Below are positions 25,923-35,701 of a stretch of 64,000 nt of DNA, piece by piece (position 1 is the first letter of the stretch; the number at the start of each line of letters is the position of its first letter). The stretch is taken from contig NZ_JAFBFI010000005.1 in assembly GCF_016909175.1 (NCBI RefSeq), forward strand, positions 62,001-126,000, read 5' to 3'. The DNA comes from Peribacillus deserti (GTDB taxonomy: Bacteria > Bacillota > Bacilli > Bacillales > DSM-1321). The notes beneath the pieces were generated by a model that saw only the letters and a program-made list of their open reading frames with translations, had not been told where the DNA came from and made no database searches. The position numbers and the translations under genes are program-made.

Positions 25923-26009
25923 TTGTGGGGGACTGTCCCCCATTTCCCGGATTATTTCCCAAAGCAATTTATCTATAAAGCATAATTAGCGCCTTTATTA
26001 GACGACAAA

Positions 26010-26036
26010 AAAGACCCCATCAGCGACGGGGTCTTT
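26010..26036. terminator. Bidirectional terminator between the 72-aa gene and the M14 peptidase
   Basis: Stem AAGACCCC/GGGGTCTT (26011-26018 with 26028-26035); the minus strand continues with TTTTTTG, so it serves mainly the peptidase gene. Confidence 0.85.
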
Positions 26037-26043
26037 CAAGATG

Positions 26044-28425
26044 TTATTTCTCATATATAGCGTTTGACAATAGTCGGAATAGATAATCGGTATGATCCCG
26101 GAATCCCGGCTCCAGTCCGATAAGTGTTACATCTTTATCTTTTTCCTGAACGATAACCGGCTGGCCTTGAGCTTTTCCATTATCTTTCCAGTGCCCTGCC
26201 AGGAAGAAGTCTGCAGAATTATCGTAGGAAGCTAGTATTCTATCATTGCCTGTACCCGTACCGCCATACCATGCTGGACGGTAGACGAAGCCGATATCGT
26301 TGGCTTTGTACCCGGCAGTGACGCCAGTTCCCTCATAGTCAACTGAAACAATTCCATTGCTGTTCGAGCTTCCAGTTGTAATTTCATCATCTGTAAGTCC
26401 AAGTGTTTTTGTTGCACGAGATGCTCCTGTTCCGATGGCGATATACTTACCGCCTTTTTCTACGAAACTCGCAACATTTGCTTTAAAGGCTGTGTATTGT
26501 GATGCATCCTGCAGACCGAATTCCTTGTTGGCAGCATTTAGATTAGTAGAAATTAAGTTCTCAGTACCATTGTAAACAAAGACGTCAAAAGGATTTAATC
26601 CTTGCTGGGAAACTTCCACTGGACTAACTTCTGTCACCTCAAAGCCCAAACGTTTTAGTGCAAGCTTTGTTCCTGAATGTGATTGTTGTTTATTCATGCC
26701 GCCATCTTTTAGAATAGCAACCTTAAGTTTAGTAAGTGAAACTGCACCAGCAGGAATAGACGACGTTTCTATGTTAAGACCTGACTTTATCACTTCTCCT
26801 TCAATCGCTTTGACAGGGCCTTGTACATAGAAGTTCCCTTGGGTGTCGCGCTTTACCGTAATACCCTTCTTTAGAAGGCTGTTTACGAGCTCGACTGCTT
26901 TAACTGAGCTGTTCGGAATCAGGAACGGCCCGTTACCTGTGATAGTACCAGCAGAATCTGCCTCTTTCACAGCCTGCCCCTTAACTGCTACTTCACTTTT
27001 TACAGGGAACGCTTCAAAGCCCCATAATTCCGGAAGGCTCCACGCTGAAATGTCATACATGGCAGGTGTATCATTGGTAATGTCCTCTCCATCCCAAAGC
27101 ATTGTATTCGCAAGTCCTGCTTTTGCTTGATTCATTTGAACAATATATGTTCCCTCTGGATACGTTTTTCCTTCAGCAGTAAACGGTTTAGAAGCCTTAA
27201 TAACTTCTATGTCATTTTTAAGAAGATGATTGACCGCTTTTTGGGTAACAGTAGGATCTTCTTCGTTAACCGGAAGTACATAGGCATGCGGGAAGAAACC
27301 TTCCTCATGGAACGGATGATCAAAATTAATTCCGCGTTTAAAGACTTCGATTTGATCGGTAATCATTTCATCCTTGTGTTCGGCGGAATATTTCAAAGCT
27401 CCCATGATGGCATCATACTGCCAGCGGACACCATCTAAATCATTTGTAGGTGCTTCCAATGTATGTCCGTAAGCTCCATGATACATTGCGTACATTGGTG
27501 TAAAGATTGGCGGATAATCATCCCATCCGGCCGAATCATCACGCTGAGGTATATATGCGCCGTCCATGCTTTGATAAAGGCTTCCCTTGTATTCCCCTTT
27601 ATTTTTCAGGATTTCACTTTCCATAGCCTGAGCCTGGATGTAAGCCCATTTATTATACAAATCATATTCATAATTTGGATTGTGCGGAGGCGTACAAGGC
27701 TCAATCAGCCCCTGCTTATTAGGTGCATAGTTCTTTACATAGCCATGCGTATCTAAAAAGACCATGGGGTTCCATTCTTTTATCAGTTCTACCGTTTCCT
27801 GTGTTTCTGGCTGGGACTGTGTGATGAAATCGCGGTTTAAATCGATACCCTCACTGTTAAAGCGGGTCGCATTGATTCGGCCGTCCGGATTTTGCACGAC
27901 ATTAAAAATCAAAATGCTGCTGTCAAGAATCTTGGTAGTTTCAGTATCTTTTCCAGTAGCAAAACGTTCAATCAGCTGGAGAACAGCATCTGTCCCGACA
28001 AATTCAGTTCCGTGAATCGAACCGTTTATCATAACCGGAACTTTAAAGTCCGGATTTTTTTTAATCCAGTCCTGGGCTTTTTGAGGGTTTTTAAACATTT
28101 GTTTTCTTAAGGCCTTGTTGTGTCCGAACTTCCCTTGAGCTTTGGGATCGGCAATGGTCACTACATACAGAGGATTTCCGTCTGCTGACTTCCCTTTAAT
28201 CTCTACCTTTACACGATTAGATTGCTTAGCAATCTCCTGAAGCTTCGACCCTATTTTTGAGAATTTCAGAAAGTCATAGTTTTCACTATTAAACTTTGAA
28301 CCATCCTGCTCCTCGTATACATTTACATTCGTCCATTTTGGAGATCCGGCTAATGGGATTGTCCCAGGTACAGTTGTAAAAAGGCTGGCAGCAAGGATAC
28401 CAGCGGTGATAGCTTTCTTATTCAT
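26044..28425 (-). CDS. Secreted M14 family zinc carboxypeptidase
   Basis: A 793-residue exported metallopeptidase. A signal peptide (MNKKAITAGILAASLFTTVPG) is followed by an M14 catalytic domain with the zinc ligands His138 and Glu141 in SIHGTE and His227 in LDTHGY, and the substrate-binding ATRFNSEGIDLNRD. The remaining 400 residues form further domains, one of which (VAILKDGGMNKQQSHSGT through GKYIAIGTGAS) resembles a type 1 glutamine-amidotransferase-like fold. AGGAGG sets the start. The gene is monocistronic. It probably scavenges peptides outside the cell. Confidence 0.9.
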   Translation of the reverse strand: MNKKAITAGILAASLFTTVPGTIPLAGSPKWTNVNVYEEQDGSKFNSENYDFLKFSKIGSKLQEIAKQSNRVKVEIKGKSADGNPLYVVTIADPKAQGKFGHNKALRKQMFKNPQKAQDWIKKNPDFKVPVMINGSIHGTEFVGTDAVLQLIERFATGKDTETTKILDSSILIFNVVQNPDGRINATRFNSEGIDLNRDFITQSQPETQETVELIKEWNPMVFLDTHGYVKNYAPNKQGLIEPCTPPHNPNYEYDLYNKWAYIQAQAMESEILKNKGEYKGSLYQSMDGAYIPQRDDSAGWDDYPPIFTPMYAMYHGAYGHTLEAPTNDLDGVRWQYDAIMGALKYSAEHKDEMITDQIEVFKRGINFDHPFHEEGFFPHAYVLPVNEEDPTVTQKAVNHLLKNDIEVIKASKPFTAEGKTYPEGTYIVQMNQAKAGLANTMLWDGEDITNDTPAMYDISAWSLPELWGFEAFPVKSEVAVKGQAVKEADSAGTITGNGPFLIPNSSVKAVELVNSLLKKGITVKRDTQGNFYVQGPVKAIEGEVIKSGLNIETSSIPAGAVSLTKLKVAILKDGGMNKQQSHSGTKLALKRLGFEVTEVSPVEVSQQGLNPFDVFVYNGTENLISTNLNAANKEFGLQDASQYTAFKANVASFVEKGGKYIAIGTGASRATKTLGLTDDEITTGSSNSNGIVSVDYEGTGVTAGYKANDIGFVYRPAWYGGTGTGNDRILASYDNSADFFLAGHWKDNGKAQGQPVIVQEKDKDVTLIGLEPGFRDHTDYLFRLLSNAIYEK

Positions 28426-28909
28426 CTTTTTTCCTCCTGAATTATATGTATAAATATTAGTATTTTTTCATAATAATACACTTTATCTATATGGACAATC
28501 ATACTAATTACCTAACTAATATCTCTGAAAAACAGGGCCTAATGGTATAATAATTCAATAGATTCACGTATCCCGATAAACAGGATGAAGAGTCTTAAGG
28601 CAAATAATACTTGAGGAAATAGAGTGTGTAATCTGAAAGCTGATAGTAAATACCGCTATCAGTAATTTTATGATATAGATATCGCGATTCGAGTATGTAG
28701 TTTATTTATAGTTTAGCAGCATAGCAGAGGCAATCTTAACTCGTCCCCCCTTCTTAGTTAATTACACTTTTTGAAAATCATAGATATTCCCTCTAGTACC
28801 CAGAATTAACAAGATTAAACGTCTAAAAAACACACAATGTTCAAAACAGTAAAACAGAGTTTGTTTCTATAATCATGCTAAGCTTCTATCATCTTTTTTC
28901 CTTCAAATA
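28426..28909. other. Intergenic region without recognised features
   Basis: A/T-rich, with no open frame carrying a ribosome site, no strong hairpin and no phased repeat that I can see. The part next to 28425 must hold the M14 peptidase promoter, but no clear -35/-10 pair stands out. Confidence 0.5.
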
Positions 28910-29137
28910 TCAATCCAGCCGAATGCCCCTCTTTTGCGTCATTCTGGGGTCAGCCCATTTTGTGATCCATGACTTTTCTATACTCATTTTTATTATGCAA
29001 TCAATATCATACCTCTCATCAAACATCTTTAGTTTAGGCTTTACATGATCACCCTCTCTGCAAATTTCTACCCATCTAGGCAAAATCTCATTATCTTTCA
29101 GAACCTTATTGAATTGCTTATCAGGGTGACAGGCCAT
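28910..29137 (-). CDS. Possible 75-residue hypothetical protein or gene remnant
   Basis: The frame reads MACHPDKQFNKVLKDNEI and is lysine- and acid-rich as in a real protein, but no ribosome site precedes the ATG. The segment FNKVLKDNEILPRWVEI loosely resembles the DUF1992 (DnaJ-homologue) motif 'LKNAGFLPPWIEL', and the neighbouring frame upstream contains GKELVLDPTWP, which is reminiscent of the preceding part of that motif. It may therefore be a frameshifted fragment. Low confidence. Confidence 0.3.
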   Translation of the reverse strand: MACHPDKQFNKVLKDNEILPRWVEICREGDHVKPKLKMFDERYDIDCIIKMSIEKSWITKWADPRMTQKRGIRLD

Positions 29138-29278
29138 GTCGGGTCCAACACAAGTTCTTTCCCTTTAACCGTATCAAAAGGCTATCCCGCTCACCTTTGG
29201 TCATTCATCAGAAAAAGAACTCCTTATACTTCAATAGGATTTTTTGTCAGGAGCAACATAAAAAAATTAGTACAAATT

Positions 29279-29308
29279 AAAAAAGCAGCTTTTCCGCTGC
29301 TTTTTGGT
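29279..29308 (-). terminator. Terminator of the 47-residue gene
   Basis: AAAGCAGC and GCTGCTTT pair around a 4-nt loop, and the minus strand continues with a T run. Confidence 0.75.
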
Positions 29309-29329
29309 CAAAATTTATACATTACTCGG

Positions 29330-29473
29330 TTACATGGATGAAGTTTTCTCTTTCTTCTTATAACCGCCTTGATAGACAAAGTAATTGTTGAAAACCTTAT
29401 TCCATTTATCCTTTTCTTTTTTGTTTGTATACAGAAGTCCACCCAGTTTGATTGAATTTAATTTAAATTTCAT
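29330..29473 (-). CDS. Putative 47-residue basic small protein
   Basis: A short frame from ATG 29473 to TAA 29330 reads MKFKLNSIKLGGLLYTNKKE and ends YQGGYKKKEKTSSM. About one residue in four is lysine. GAGAG lies a suitable distance before the ATG, and a terminator hairpin follows 20 bp after the stop, which together support expression. It matches no family I know. Confidence 0.5.
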   Translation of the reverse strand: MKFKLNSIKLGGLLYTNKKEKDKWNKVFNNYFVYQGGYKKKEKTSSM

Positions 29474-29621
29474 TGGGATCAACTCTCTTCGCTTTTTATA
29501 GCATTATTACCCAATTTCCTTATCCTTTTACCCTTCTGAAAAAAATTTTTTATAACCCATGGATTTACAGAGGTAAAATGTTATCCTATGCCCTCTTTCC
29601 AAGAGTTTAAGCGGAAAATAC

Positions 29622-29752
29622 GCGTGATCCTAATTTCTCATGCGCGATTTTCTAAAAATACCCGCGATTCCGTTTACCTCATGCGCGATTTTCTAAAAAT
29701 ACGCGCGATTCCGTCTATCCTATGCGCGATTTTCCAAAAATTATTCGCGATC
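29622..29752. repeat. Phased word array, TGCGCGATT every 20-21 bp (7 copies)
   Basis: CGCGAT (first copy CGTGAT) begins at 29623, 29643, 29663, 29684, 29704, 29725 and 29746, spacings 20, 20, 21, 20, 21 and 21 bp. ATGCGCGATTTTCTAAAAAT alternates with a CGCGATTCCG form, so a two-unit period of about 41 bp overlies the single one. It lies between the leftward 47-residue gene and the rightward GH3 gene (559-bp gap). Confidence 0.9.
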
Positions 29753-30032
29753 CCTAGCCGATGGTAGACGCACCACGGCCATTTTTTAGACAATTGTAAA
29801 GTCCGGTTTGCTGCTGAGTTCCTGGTTCCTTGCACCTATTGCCTTCCGCCTGCTTTTTTATTTAGAACCTCGAAAGAATATGCCGATAGAACCAAATTTA
29901 TCCATCTATTCCCCTATGCTTTGACTTAATTCATAAGTGGATGCTAACCTGTTTTTGAAAGCGATTTCACTAATAATAAGTAAGGAGGAACCAAGTAAAA
30001 AAAATGTTGGACAAATTCGAAGGAGGAAGGTT

Positions 30033-31802
30033 ATGAAAAAATTATCTGCAGTTGTAAGTTCAATCGTATTAGCATCCACTCTCCTGCTTCCTGCCGCGGC
30101 AGGCGCCCATACTTCCAAAGATGACCACCTACGATATCCTAACTCAAAAAAGCTAAAAAATATAATTCTTAATAAAATGATCTCAAAGTTATCAGATGAA
30201 GAAAAGATTGGACAGCTTGTTATGCCTTCAACTCATGATGATTCAAATTCGATGCCAAATGAACAAACACGCGAACTGATTCAAAAGTACAAGGCTGGCT
30301 CGGTCATAGTATATGGCGAGAGAAATGCAAGAAAGACGGCTGGGTACAATAACCAGCTGTAAAAATGGGCAGCTGCGGCCAAGCCTCACATCCCCCTATT
30401 TGTATCAGCAGACCTTGAGTATGGGACAGCTCAGCATGTTACGGACGGCACGATTTTTCCAAGACAGATGGGAATCGGCGCCACAAGAAATCTTAAAGCT
30501 GCTGAAGAAGTTGCCAAAATCACGGCTATAGAATCAAGAGCTACCGGGTTCAACTGGAATTATTCGCCCCTCGCCGACGTCAACACAAACCCTGCAAATC
30601 CTGTAATTGGAGTCCGGTCCTTTGGCGAAAATACAGACCTTGTCTCTCAAATGACTGTAGCTCAAATCAAGGGATACCAGAAGAATGGAGTAATCGCCAC
30701 AGCCAAGCATTTCCCGGGCCACGGAGATACCAGCGTTGATTCCCACCTTGGACTTGCAGCCGTTACTTATGACCGAAAAACTCTTGAAGAAGTGCATCTT
30801 CCGCCATTTAAGGCAGCAATCGCTGCTGGTGTAGATTCTATTATGACCGCTCATGTTATTATCAATGCCATTGACCCTGAGCTCCCAGCTACTCTTTCGA
30901 AAAAGGTTCTTACCGGACTTCTACGTGAAGAAATGGGCTTTAAAGGATTAATCGTTACAGATGCAATGAGTATGCATGCCATCTCGGAAGAATGGGGATC
31001 AGGTCCTGCAGCTGTGATGGCTGTAAATGCTGGCGCTGATATCGTCATGGCAACTGGCACACTACCAGAACAGCTTGAAACATTTGATGCTTTAAACAAG
31101 GCTCTAAAATCTGGACAGCTATCTGAAAAACGGGTAGACGAATCGTTAAAACGCATATTTGATGCCAAGCTATTTAAATATAAGCTCTTTAAAGACCGAT
31201 ATACGAACCCTGACAAAGCAGCAAAAATCGTTAGTACACCTGCATACAAGCAGACTGCTGCTGAAGTCGCCAGAAATTCCATTACTCTTTTAAAAAATAA
31301 CAAAGTGCTGCCATTTAATGCTTCAGACAACAAAACTACTCTTGTAGTCGGGCCGAAGATTTATGGCTCTACTTCCTATATTGAAGACATAGCAAAAGCC
31401 GCTGATGATAAATCGGCTGGTTCGATAACAAGTTTCGTCACAGCAACAGATTCAACAGATACTGAAATTGGCCAAGCCCTTCAGCTTGCTTCCAAAGCAG
31501 ATCGAATTATTGTTCCAACTTTCTCTGCCAGCGGACTGCCAGCTGGCCAGGCAAAACTGGTCAAAGCGCTTCAGCAAAGCGGTAAACCAGTAGTGGCTGT
31601 TTCCCTGGGCCTGCCTTATGACATACAGAGCTACCCTGAGGTTGGAGCCTATATCGCTTCTTATGCGGTGGAAAGATGGGGTTCTCCTGTACCTACTTCA
31701 TGGAATGCGGCTGTAGAAGTCATCTTCGGTACACAGCCTGGCGGAAAACTGCCGGTTAGCATAGAAGGACTTTACAAATATGGATACGGGCTTTCTTATT
31801 AA
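30033..31802 (+). pseudogene. GH3 glycosidase (NagZ-like) interrupted by one in-frame TAA
   Basis: From ATG 30033 (AAGGAGG in front) the frame encodes a signal peptide (MKKLSAVVSSIVLASTLLLP) and the first 109 residues of a GH3 beta-N-acetylhexosaminidase, then meets TAA at 30360-30362. The same frame continues without another stop to 31802: KWAAAAKPHIPLFVSADLEYGTAQ, the NagZ motif KHFPGHGDTSVDSHLG and the nucleophile region LIVTDAMSMHAI. The family normally has Gln near this place (NNQLQKW), so CAA to TAA is the likely change. Without it the protein would have 589 residues. A complete paralogue lies at 43607-45688. An intact internal start with a ribosome site is not evident, so the gene is probably dead or read through. 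Confidence 0.88.
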
Positions 31803-31821
31803 GTAAACAAACTATAAAACG

Positions 31822-31858
31822 AAACCATTGCTCTTATTTCAGGAGCAATGGTTTTTAT
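31822..31858 (+). terminator. Terminator of the GH3 gene
   Basis: A 12-bp perfect stem AAACCATTGCTC/GAGCAATGGTTT is followed by TTATCG. Its persistence suggests the gene was lost recently. Confidence 0.85.
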
Positions 31859-31922
31859 CGTTTGCAGGACTCTTATTTAAGAAGTAATTTCAATTTTTTC
31901 TGTTGCTTATTTTTATTTAAAA

Positions 31923-31950
31923 AAGCCTGGCATTCATTGATACCAGGCTT
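31923..31950 (-). terminator. Terminator of the YeeE/TsuA gene
   Basis: AAGCCTGG/CCAGGCTT stem; the minus strand continues with TTTTTT. Confidence 0.85.
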
Positions 31951-31957
31951 AAACTTA

Positions 31958-33214
31958 TTAACATATAGAGTCTGTCGGCTTAGGGTTTTTCAATCCAAAG
32001 AGAGGCCGAATGAATAGAGCCAGGAAAGTACCAAGCATCGCCATAACCATCCAAACCCAGCCATGAAGACTAAAAGATGCAATACCGCCGAAATAAGCAC
32101 CAATGTTACAGCCGAATGCTAATCGGGCTCCATACCCCATCATAATTCCGCCTACGATCGCTGCTCCAGCTACACCAGGCTTAATTTTGCCAGGCTTGAA
32201 AGTTCCTTGAGAAGCAGCTGAGATAAAGGCACCTAAGATAATTCCAAAATTCATGACACTTGTGGAATCAGCTAAAACGGTCTGAGTAAGTGCAGCTCCA
32301 TTTGAGCCTGTAAAATAACTCCAGCTGGAAACATCTATTCCAGCTGCCATGAGGGCCTTTCCTCCCCAAAGGGCGAATGCTGATGTGATGCCCCATGGAT
32401 TTCCCCTGATTGTAAGAGTTAAGGCGTTTAATACCGCTAATACAATCGCTGCTGCAAAAAGCGGCCAGGATCCGCGGATGATCTTCTTCCACCCTGTTAT
32501 GGTCGGAAGCGGCTTCATCATTGGCGGGTTCTTCTTTTTAGCAATCAAAAGCGTTATCCAATAAATAACGGCAAACAAGACCATTTGGACGGCCCATGCA
32601 CCAAAATAGCCCAGGCCCGTTGATTCTGCCAGGGAAATCGGAGGCAGTGAAGGCGTATCCTCCATCCAAAATTTAAAGTGATAAGCTCCTAATGTAGATC
32701 CTCCTATAAAGGAAACAAGGGTTAAAATCATGGATGAGGAACCGCCGCCTATAGAATATAAGGTTCCAGACGCACAGCCATTACCCAGCTGCATTCCGAT
32801 TCCAAAGATGAATGCACCAAACAATACACTCATACCTACAGGGGATACATATCCCTTTGGAGTTATGCCTGAAAAGCTAAAGCCGGTGCTTAAAATAACC
32901 GCGAATAATGTTGAAGCAATAGCAAGCATAAGCATATGCGCTTGAAGGCCCTGAACATTCCCTACCGACATAAGTCGTCGGAATGCAGATGTAAACCCAA
33001 ATCGAGCATGAAGCAAAGTTGCTCCAAGTGCCAAACCTATGATAAACAGGACACCCTGTGTTACGTTCGATACGTTAATAATTACGCTAAATAATAATAT
33101 GGCTGCAAGGGCGCCGATGATGACTAAAGGCTTTTGTACAGGACTCAGATCGGCCACTATAGTCGTAGCTTTTTTGGTTGATACGACGGATGTATTTAAT
33201 GAAGGCTGCGCCAA
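31958..33214 (-). CDS. YeeE/YedE family sulfur (thiosulfate) transporter
   Basis: A 418-residue integral membrane protein of the YeeE/YedE (DUF395, TsuA) family, which imports thiosulfate or related sulfur species. Both signature cysteine motifs are present: GNGCASG (Cys147) and FGCNIGAYF (Cys369), in a pseudo-duplicated arrangement with about ten hydrophobic segments. The start is TTG 33214, 8 nt after AGGAG; a GTG at 33223 abuts that site. The usual TusA/SirA partner (TsuB) is not next to it. Confidence 0.88.
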   Translation of the reverse strand: MAQPSLNTSVVSTKKATTIVADLSPVQKPLVIIGALAAILLFSVIINVSNVTQGVLFIIGLALGATLLHARFGFTSAFRRLMSVGNVQGLQAHMLMLAIASTLFAVILSTGFSFSGITPKGYVSPVGMSVLFGAFIFGIGMQLGNGCASGTLYSIGGGSSSMILTLVSFIGGSTLGAYHFKFWMEDTPSLPPISLAESTGLGYFGAWAVQMVLFAVIYWITLLIAKKKNPPMMKPLPTITGWKKIIRGSWPLFAAAIVLAVLNALTLTIRGNPWGITSAFALWGGKALMAAGIDVSSWSYFTGSNGAALTQTVLADSTSVMNFGIILGAFISAASQGTFKPGKIKPGVAGAAIVGGIMMGYGARLAFGCNIGAYFGGIASFSLHGWVWMVMAMLGTFLALFIRPLFGLKNPKPTDSIC

Positions 33215-33304
33215 AAGATTCACTCCTATTCATATAAAATTAGTCGGATTAATTTTAAACCAGTTCATACTATAACATAGATTATTAAATATAGAAAATA
33301 AAAA

Positions 33305-33334
33305 AACTGATTCCTTCGAAAAGAGGAACCAGTT
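33305..33334 (-). terminator. Terminator of the PfpI-like gene
   Basis: AACTGATTCCT and AGGAACCAGTT pair with one mismatch and the minus strand continues with seven T. Confidence 0.8.
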
Positions 33335-33346
33335 ACGGCTGCTATT

Positions 33347-33874
33347 TTAAGATTTTGATTCTAACACTTTAATAAACTCTCTCATATAATCCGGAAGATC
33401 TGGCGGCCGGCGGCTTGACACCAGATGCCCGTCTGTAACGACCGGCTCATCAATCCAGACCGCCCCGGCATTTTCCATGTCGTCTTTAATCCCCGGCGTG
33501 CTTGTCACTTTTTTGCCTTGTAAAATTTTAGCTGACACTAAAACCCATCCTGCATGACAGATTTGGCCGATCGGCTTACGGCTTTTCTCCATTTCCTGGA
33601 CAAGGGCAATTACTTCTGGAAAACGCCTGATTTTATCAGGAGCCCATCCACCTGGTACCAGAATCGCATCATATTCTTCCGCGTTAATATCGCTGTAAGC
33701 ATAATCTGATACGGCTGGAACTCCATATTTGCCGATATACTTTTCATTTGCTTTTTCCCCTGCAAGATCAACGATGGCCCCCTCTTCTTTCAGCCTTAAA
33801 ATTGGATACCACAGCTCGAGGTCTTCAAATTCGTGATGCACTAGACTAATCACTTTCTTTCCTTTTAAACGCAT
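33347..33874 (-). CDS. DJ-1/PfpI family protein (general stress protein 18-like)
   Basis: A 175-residue DJ-1/PfpI-fold protein. The nucleophile elbow is GQICHAGW (Cys106, His107) with Glu18 in FEDLELWYP, and the chain ends with DYMREFIKVL. Related Bacillus proteins (YfkM) belong to the general stress regulon and act as proteases, glyoxalases or deglycases; which applies here is not clear. GGAGG precedes the ATG. It is divergent from the catalase gene, so the pair may answer to oxidative or carbonyl stress together. Confidence 0.9.
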   Translation of the reverse strand: MRLKGKKVISLVHHEFEDLELWYPILRLKEEGAIVDLAGEKANEKYIGKYGVPAVSDYAYSDINAEEYDAILVPGGWAPDKIRRFPEVIALVQEMEKSRKPIGQICHAGWVLVSAKILQGKKVTSTPGIKDDMENAGAVWIDEPVVTDGHLVSSRRPPDLPDYMREFIKVLESKS

Positions 33875-34073
33875 CGGTTCTTCCTCCAGTCACATTCAGT
33901 TTTTGGTTCTTATTCGAAATTTCTCTCATATCTATTATACATTGAAAGAATGAGCAGCTCGAAAAAACTGCCCTGAGTTTATCCATTTGTTTTTTTCCAG
34001 CGGCAGGAAAAATGTGGATTAAACTAGAATTTAATAAAGACTCCACCTTGAAAAAAAGCTTCAATTTTTTTAT

Positions 34074-34088
34074 TTATAATTATTATAA
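34074..34088. promoter_or_regulatory. PerR box, perfect match
   Basis: TTATAATTATTATAA is an exact match to the PerR consensus TTATAATNATTATAA. It lies about 80 bp upstream of the catalase start in the divergent katA/PfpI intergenic region, indicating peroxide induction by release of PerR. Confidence 0.88.
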
Positions 34089-34166
34089 ATAAATATTGAT
34101 TTTTAATTGAAAGGTGTTATCATTTAATTATAGCAATAAAATAAAGTTTAAAAGGTGGGGATTTAT

Positions 34167-35621
34167 TTGAGTACAAATAATAGACTTACAACCAGCTGGG
34201 GTGCTCCAGTCGGCGACAACCAAAACTCTCAGACTGCAGGCCACAGAGGTCCTACATTAATCCAAGATGTACATCTTCTCGAGAAGCTAGCTCATTTTAA
34301 TAGAGAACGTGTTCCTGAACGTGTAGTTCATGCGAAAGGCGCAGGCGCGCACGGTTATTTTGAAGTAACACAAGATCTATCTAAATATACAAAAGCAAAA
34401 GTATTCAACGGAGTTGGCAAACGCACTCCTTTATTTATCCGTTTTTCAACAGTTGCCGGCGAGCTTGGTTCTGCTGATACGGTCCGTGATCCACGAGGAT
34501 TTGCTGTTAAATTTTACACAGAAGACGGCAATTACGATATCGTTGGTAATAATACACCCGTTTTCTTTATTCGAGATGCGATTAAATTCCCTGATTTCAT
34601 ACATACGCAAAAGAGAGATCCAAAAACTCATCTTAAAAACCCGACAGCCGTTTGGGATTTCTGGTCGCATTCTCCCGAGTCTCTTCATCAGGTTTCAATC
34701 TTGATGTCCGACCGCGGCATTCCTGCTACTCTCCGTCACATGCACGGGTTCGGCAGCCATACCTTCAAATGGGTGAATGAACAAGGAGAAGGCGCTTGGA
34801 TTAAATATCATTTCAAAACCGAACAAGGCGTTAAGAACCTTGATGTGGATCTTGCTGCACAGATTGCCGGCGAAAATCCTGATTATCACACGGAAGATCT
34901 TTTCAATGCGATTGAAGCTGGAGACTTCCCTGCTTGGAAGCTTTATGTTCAAATTATGCCGTTAGAAGATGCAAATACGTACCGTTTCGATCCATTTGAT
35001 GTAACAAAAGTATGGTCTCAAAAAGACTACCCATTAATGGAAGTCGGCCGAATGGTACTAGACAGAAACCCTGAAAACTATTTTGCTGAAGTAGAGCAGG
35101 CCACGTTCTCTCCTGGTACTCTAGTTCCTGGTGTAGATGTATCCCCTGATAAAATGCTTCAAGGCCGTTTGTTTGCATACTCTGATGCACACCGCTACCG
35201 TGTTGGCGCTAACCATAACGCCCTTCCAATCAACCGACCAAAAACCGAAGTCAATAATTATCAGCGTGATGGACAAATGAGATTCGATAACAATGGCGGA
35301 GGTTCCGTATATTATGAACCAAACAGCTTTGGAGGCCCGACTGAAACTCCTGAAAACAAACCAGCTCCATTCGCTGTATCCGGTGTGGCTGACAGTGCAG
35401 CTTATGATCATAATGACCATTACACTCAAGCTGGTGACTTATACCGCTTATTGAGCGAAGAAGAACGCACCCGTCTTGTAAATAACATTGTGAACGCAAT
35501 GAAGCCAGTTGCTTTGGAAGAAATTAAGATTAGACAAATTCAGCACTTCTTAAAGGCTGATCCTGAATACGGAGCTCGAATTGCCCAAGGCCTTGGAATT
35601 TCTATCGAACTAAACGTGTAA
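34167..35621 (+). CDS. katA: Vegetative catalase, clade 3 haem catalase
   Basis: Breaks hydrogen peroxide down to water and oxygen. The 484-residue protein begins [20 protein letters not shown], nearly as Bacillus KatA. It shows the active-site signature [19 protein letters not shown] (catalytic His), the catalytic Asn in [11 protein letters not shown] and the proximal haem Tyr in [12 protein letters not shown]. The start is TTG 34167, just behind AGGTGGGG; the frame is open further to a GTG at 34155 that lies in the ribosome site. A perfect PerR box stands upstream and a terminator follows. Confidence 0.95.
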   Translation: MSTNNRLTTSWGAPVGDNQNSQTAGHRGPTLIQDVHLLEKLAHFNRERVPERVVHAKGAGAHGYFEVTQDLSKYTKAKVFNGVGKRTPLFIRFSTVAGELGSADTVRDPRGFAVKFYTEDGNYDIVGNNTPVFFIRDAIKFPDFIHTQKRDPKTHLKNPTAVWDFWSHSPESLHQVSILMSDRGIPATLRHMHGFGSHTFKWVNEQGEGAWIKYHFKTEQGVKNLDVDLAAQIAGENPDYHTEDLFNAIEAGDFPAWKLYVQIMPLEDANTYRFDPFDVTKVWSQKDYPLMEVGRMVLDRNPENYFAEVEQATFSPGTLVPGVDVSPDKMLQGRLFAYSDAHRYRVGANHNALPINRPKTEVNNYQRDGQMRFDNNGGGSVYYEPNSFGGPTETPENKPAPFAVSGVADSAAYDHNDHYTQAGDLYRLLSEEERTRLVNNIVNAMKPVALEEIKIRQIQHFLKADPEYGARIAQGLGISIELNV

Positions 35622-35661
35622 TATTTTCCTTCATTCTCAATTTCAAAACTTATTCTCAATT

Positions 35662-35697
35662 AAAAAAGGTTTCCAGACATTGTCGGATACCTTTTTT
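35662..35697. terminator. katA terminator, formerly shared with the GNAT gene
   Basis: AAAAAAGGTTTCC and GGATACCTTTTTT form an almost perfect hairpin with A and T tails on both sides, so it could work in both directions. The ISL3 element is inserted 4 bp beyond the right arm and now separates it from the leftward GNAT gene. Confidence 0.8.
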
Positions 35698-35701
35698 GTT
35701 A
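35694..35701. repeat. Target site duplication, left copy
   Basis: TTTTGTTA directly precedes the left IS end and is repeated exactly at 37076-37083. Eight bp is the length usual for ISL3 elements. Confidence 0.92.
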
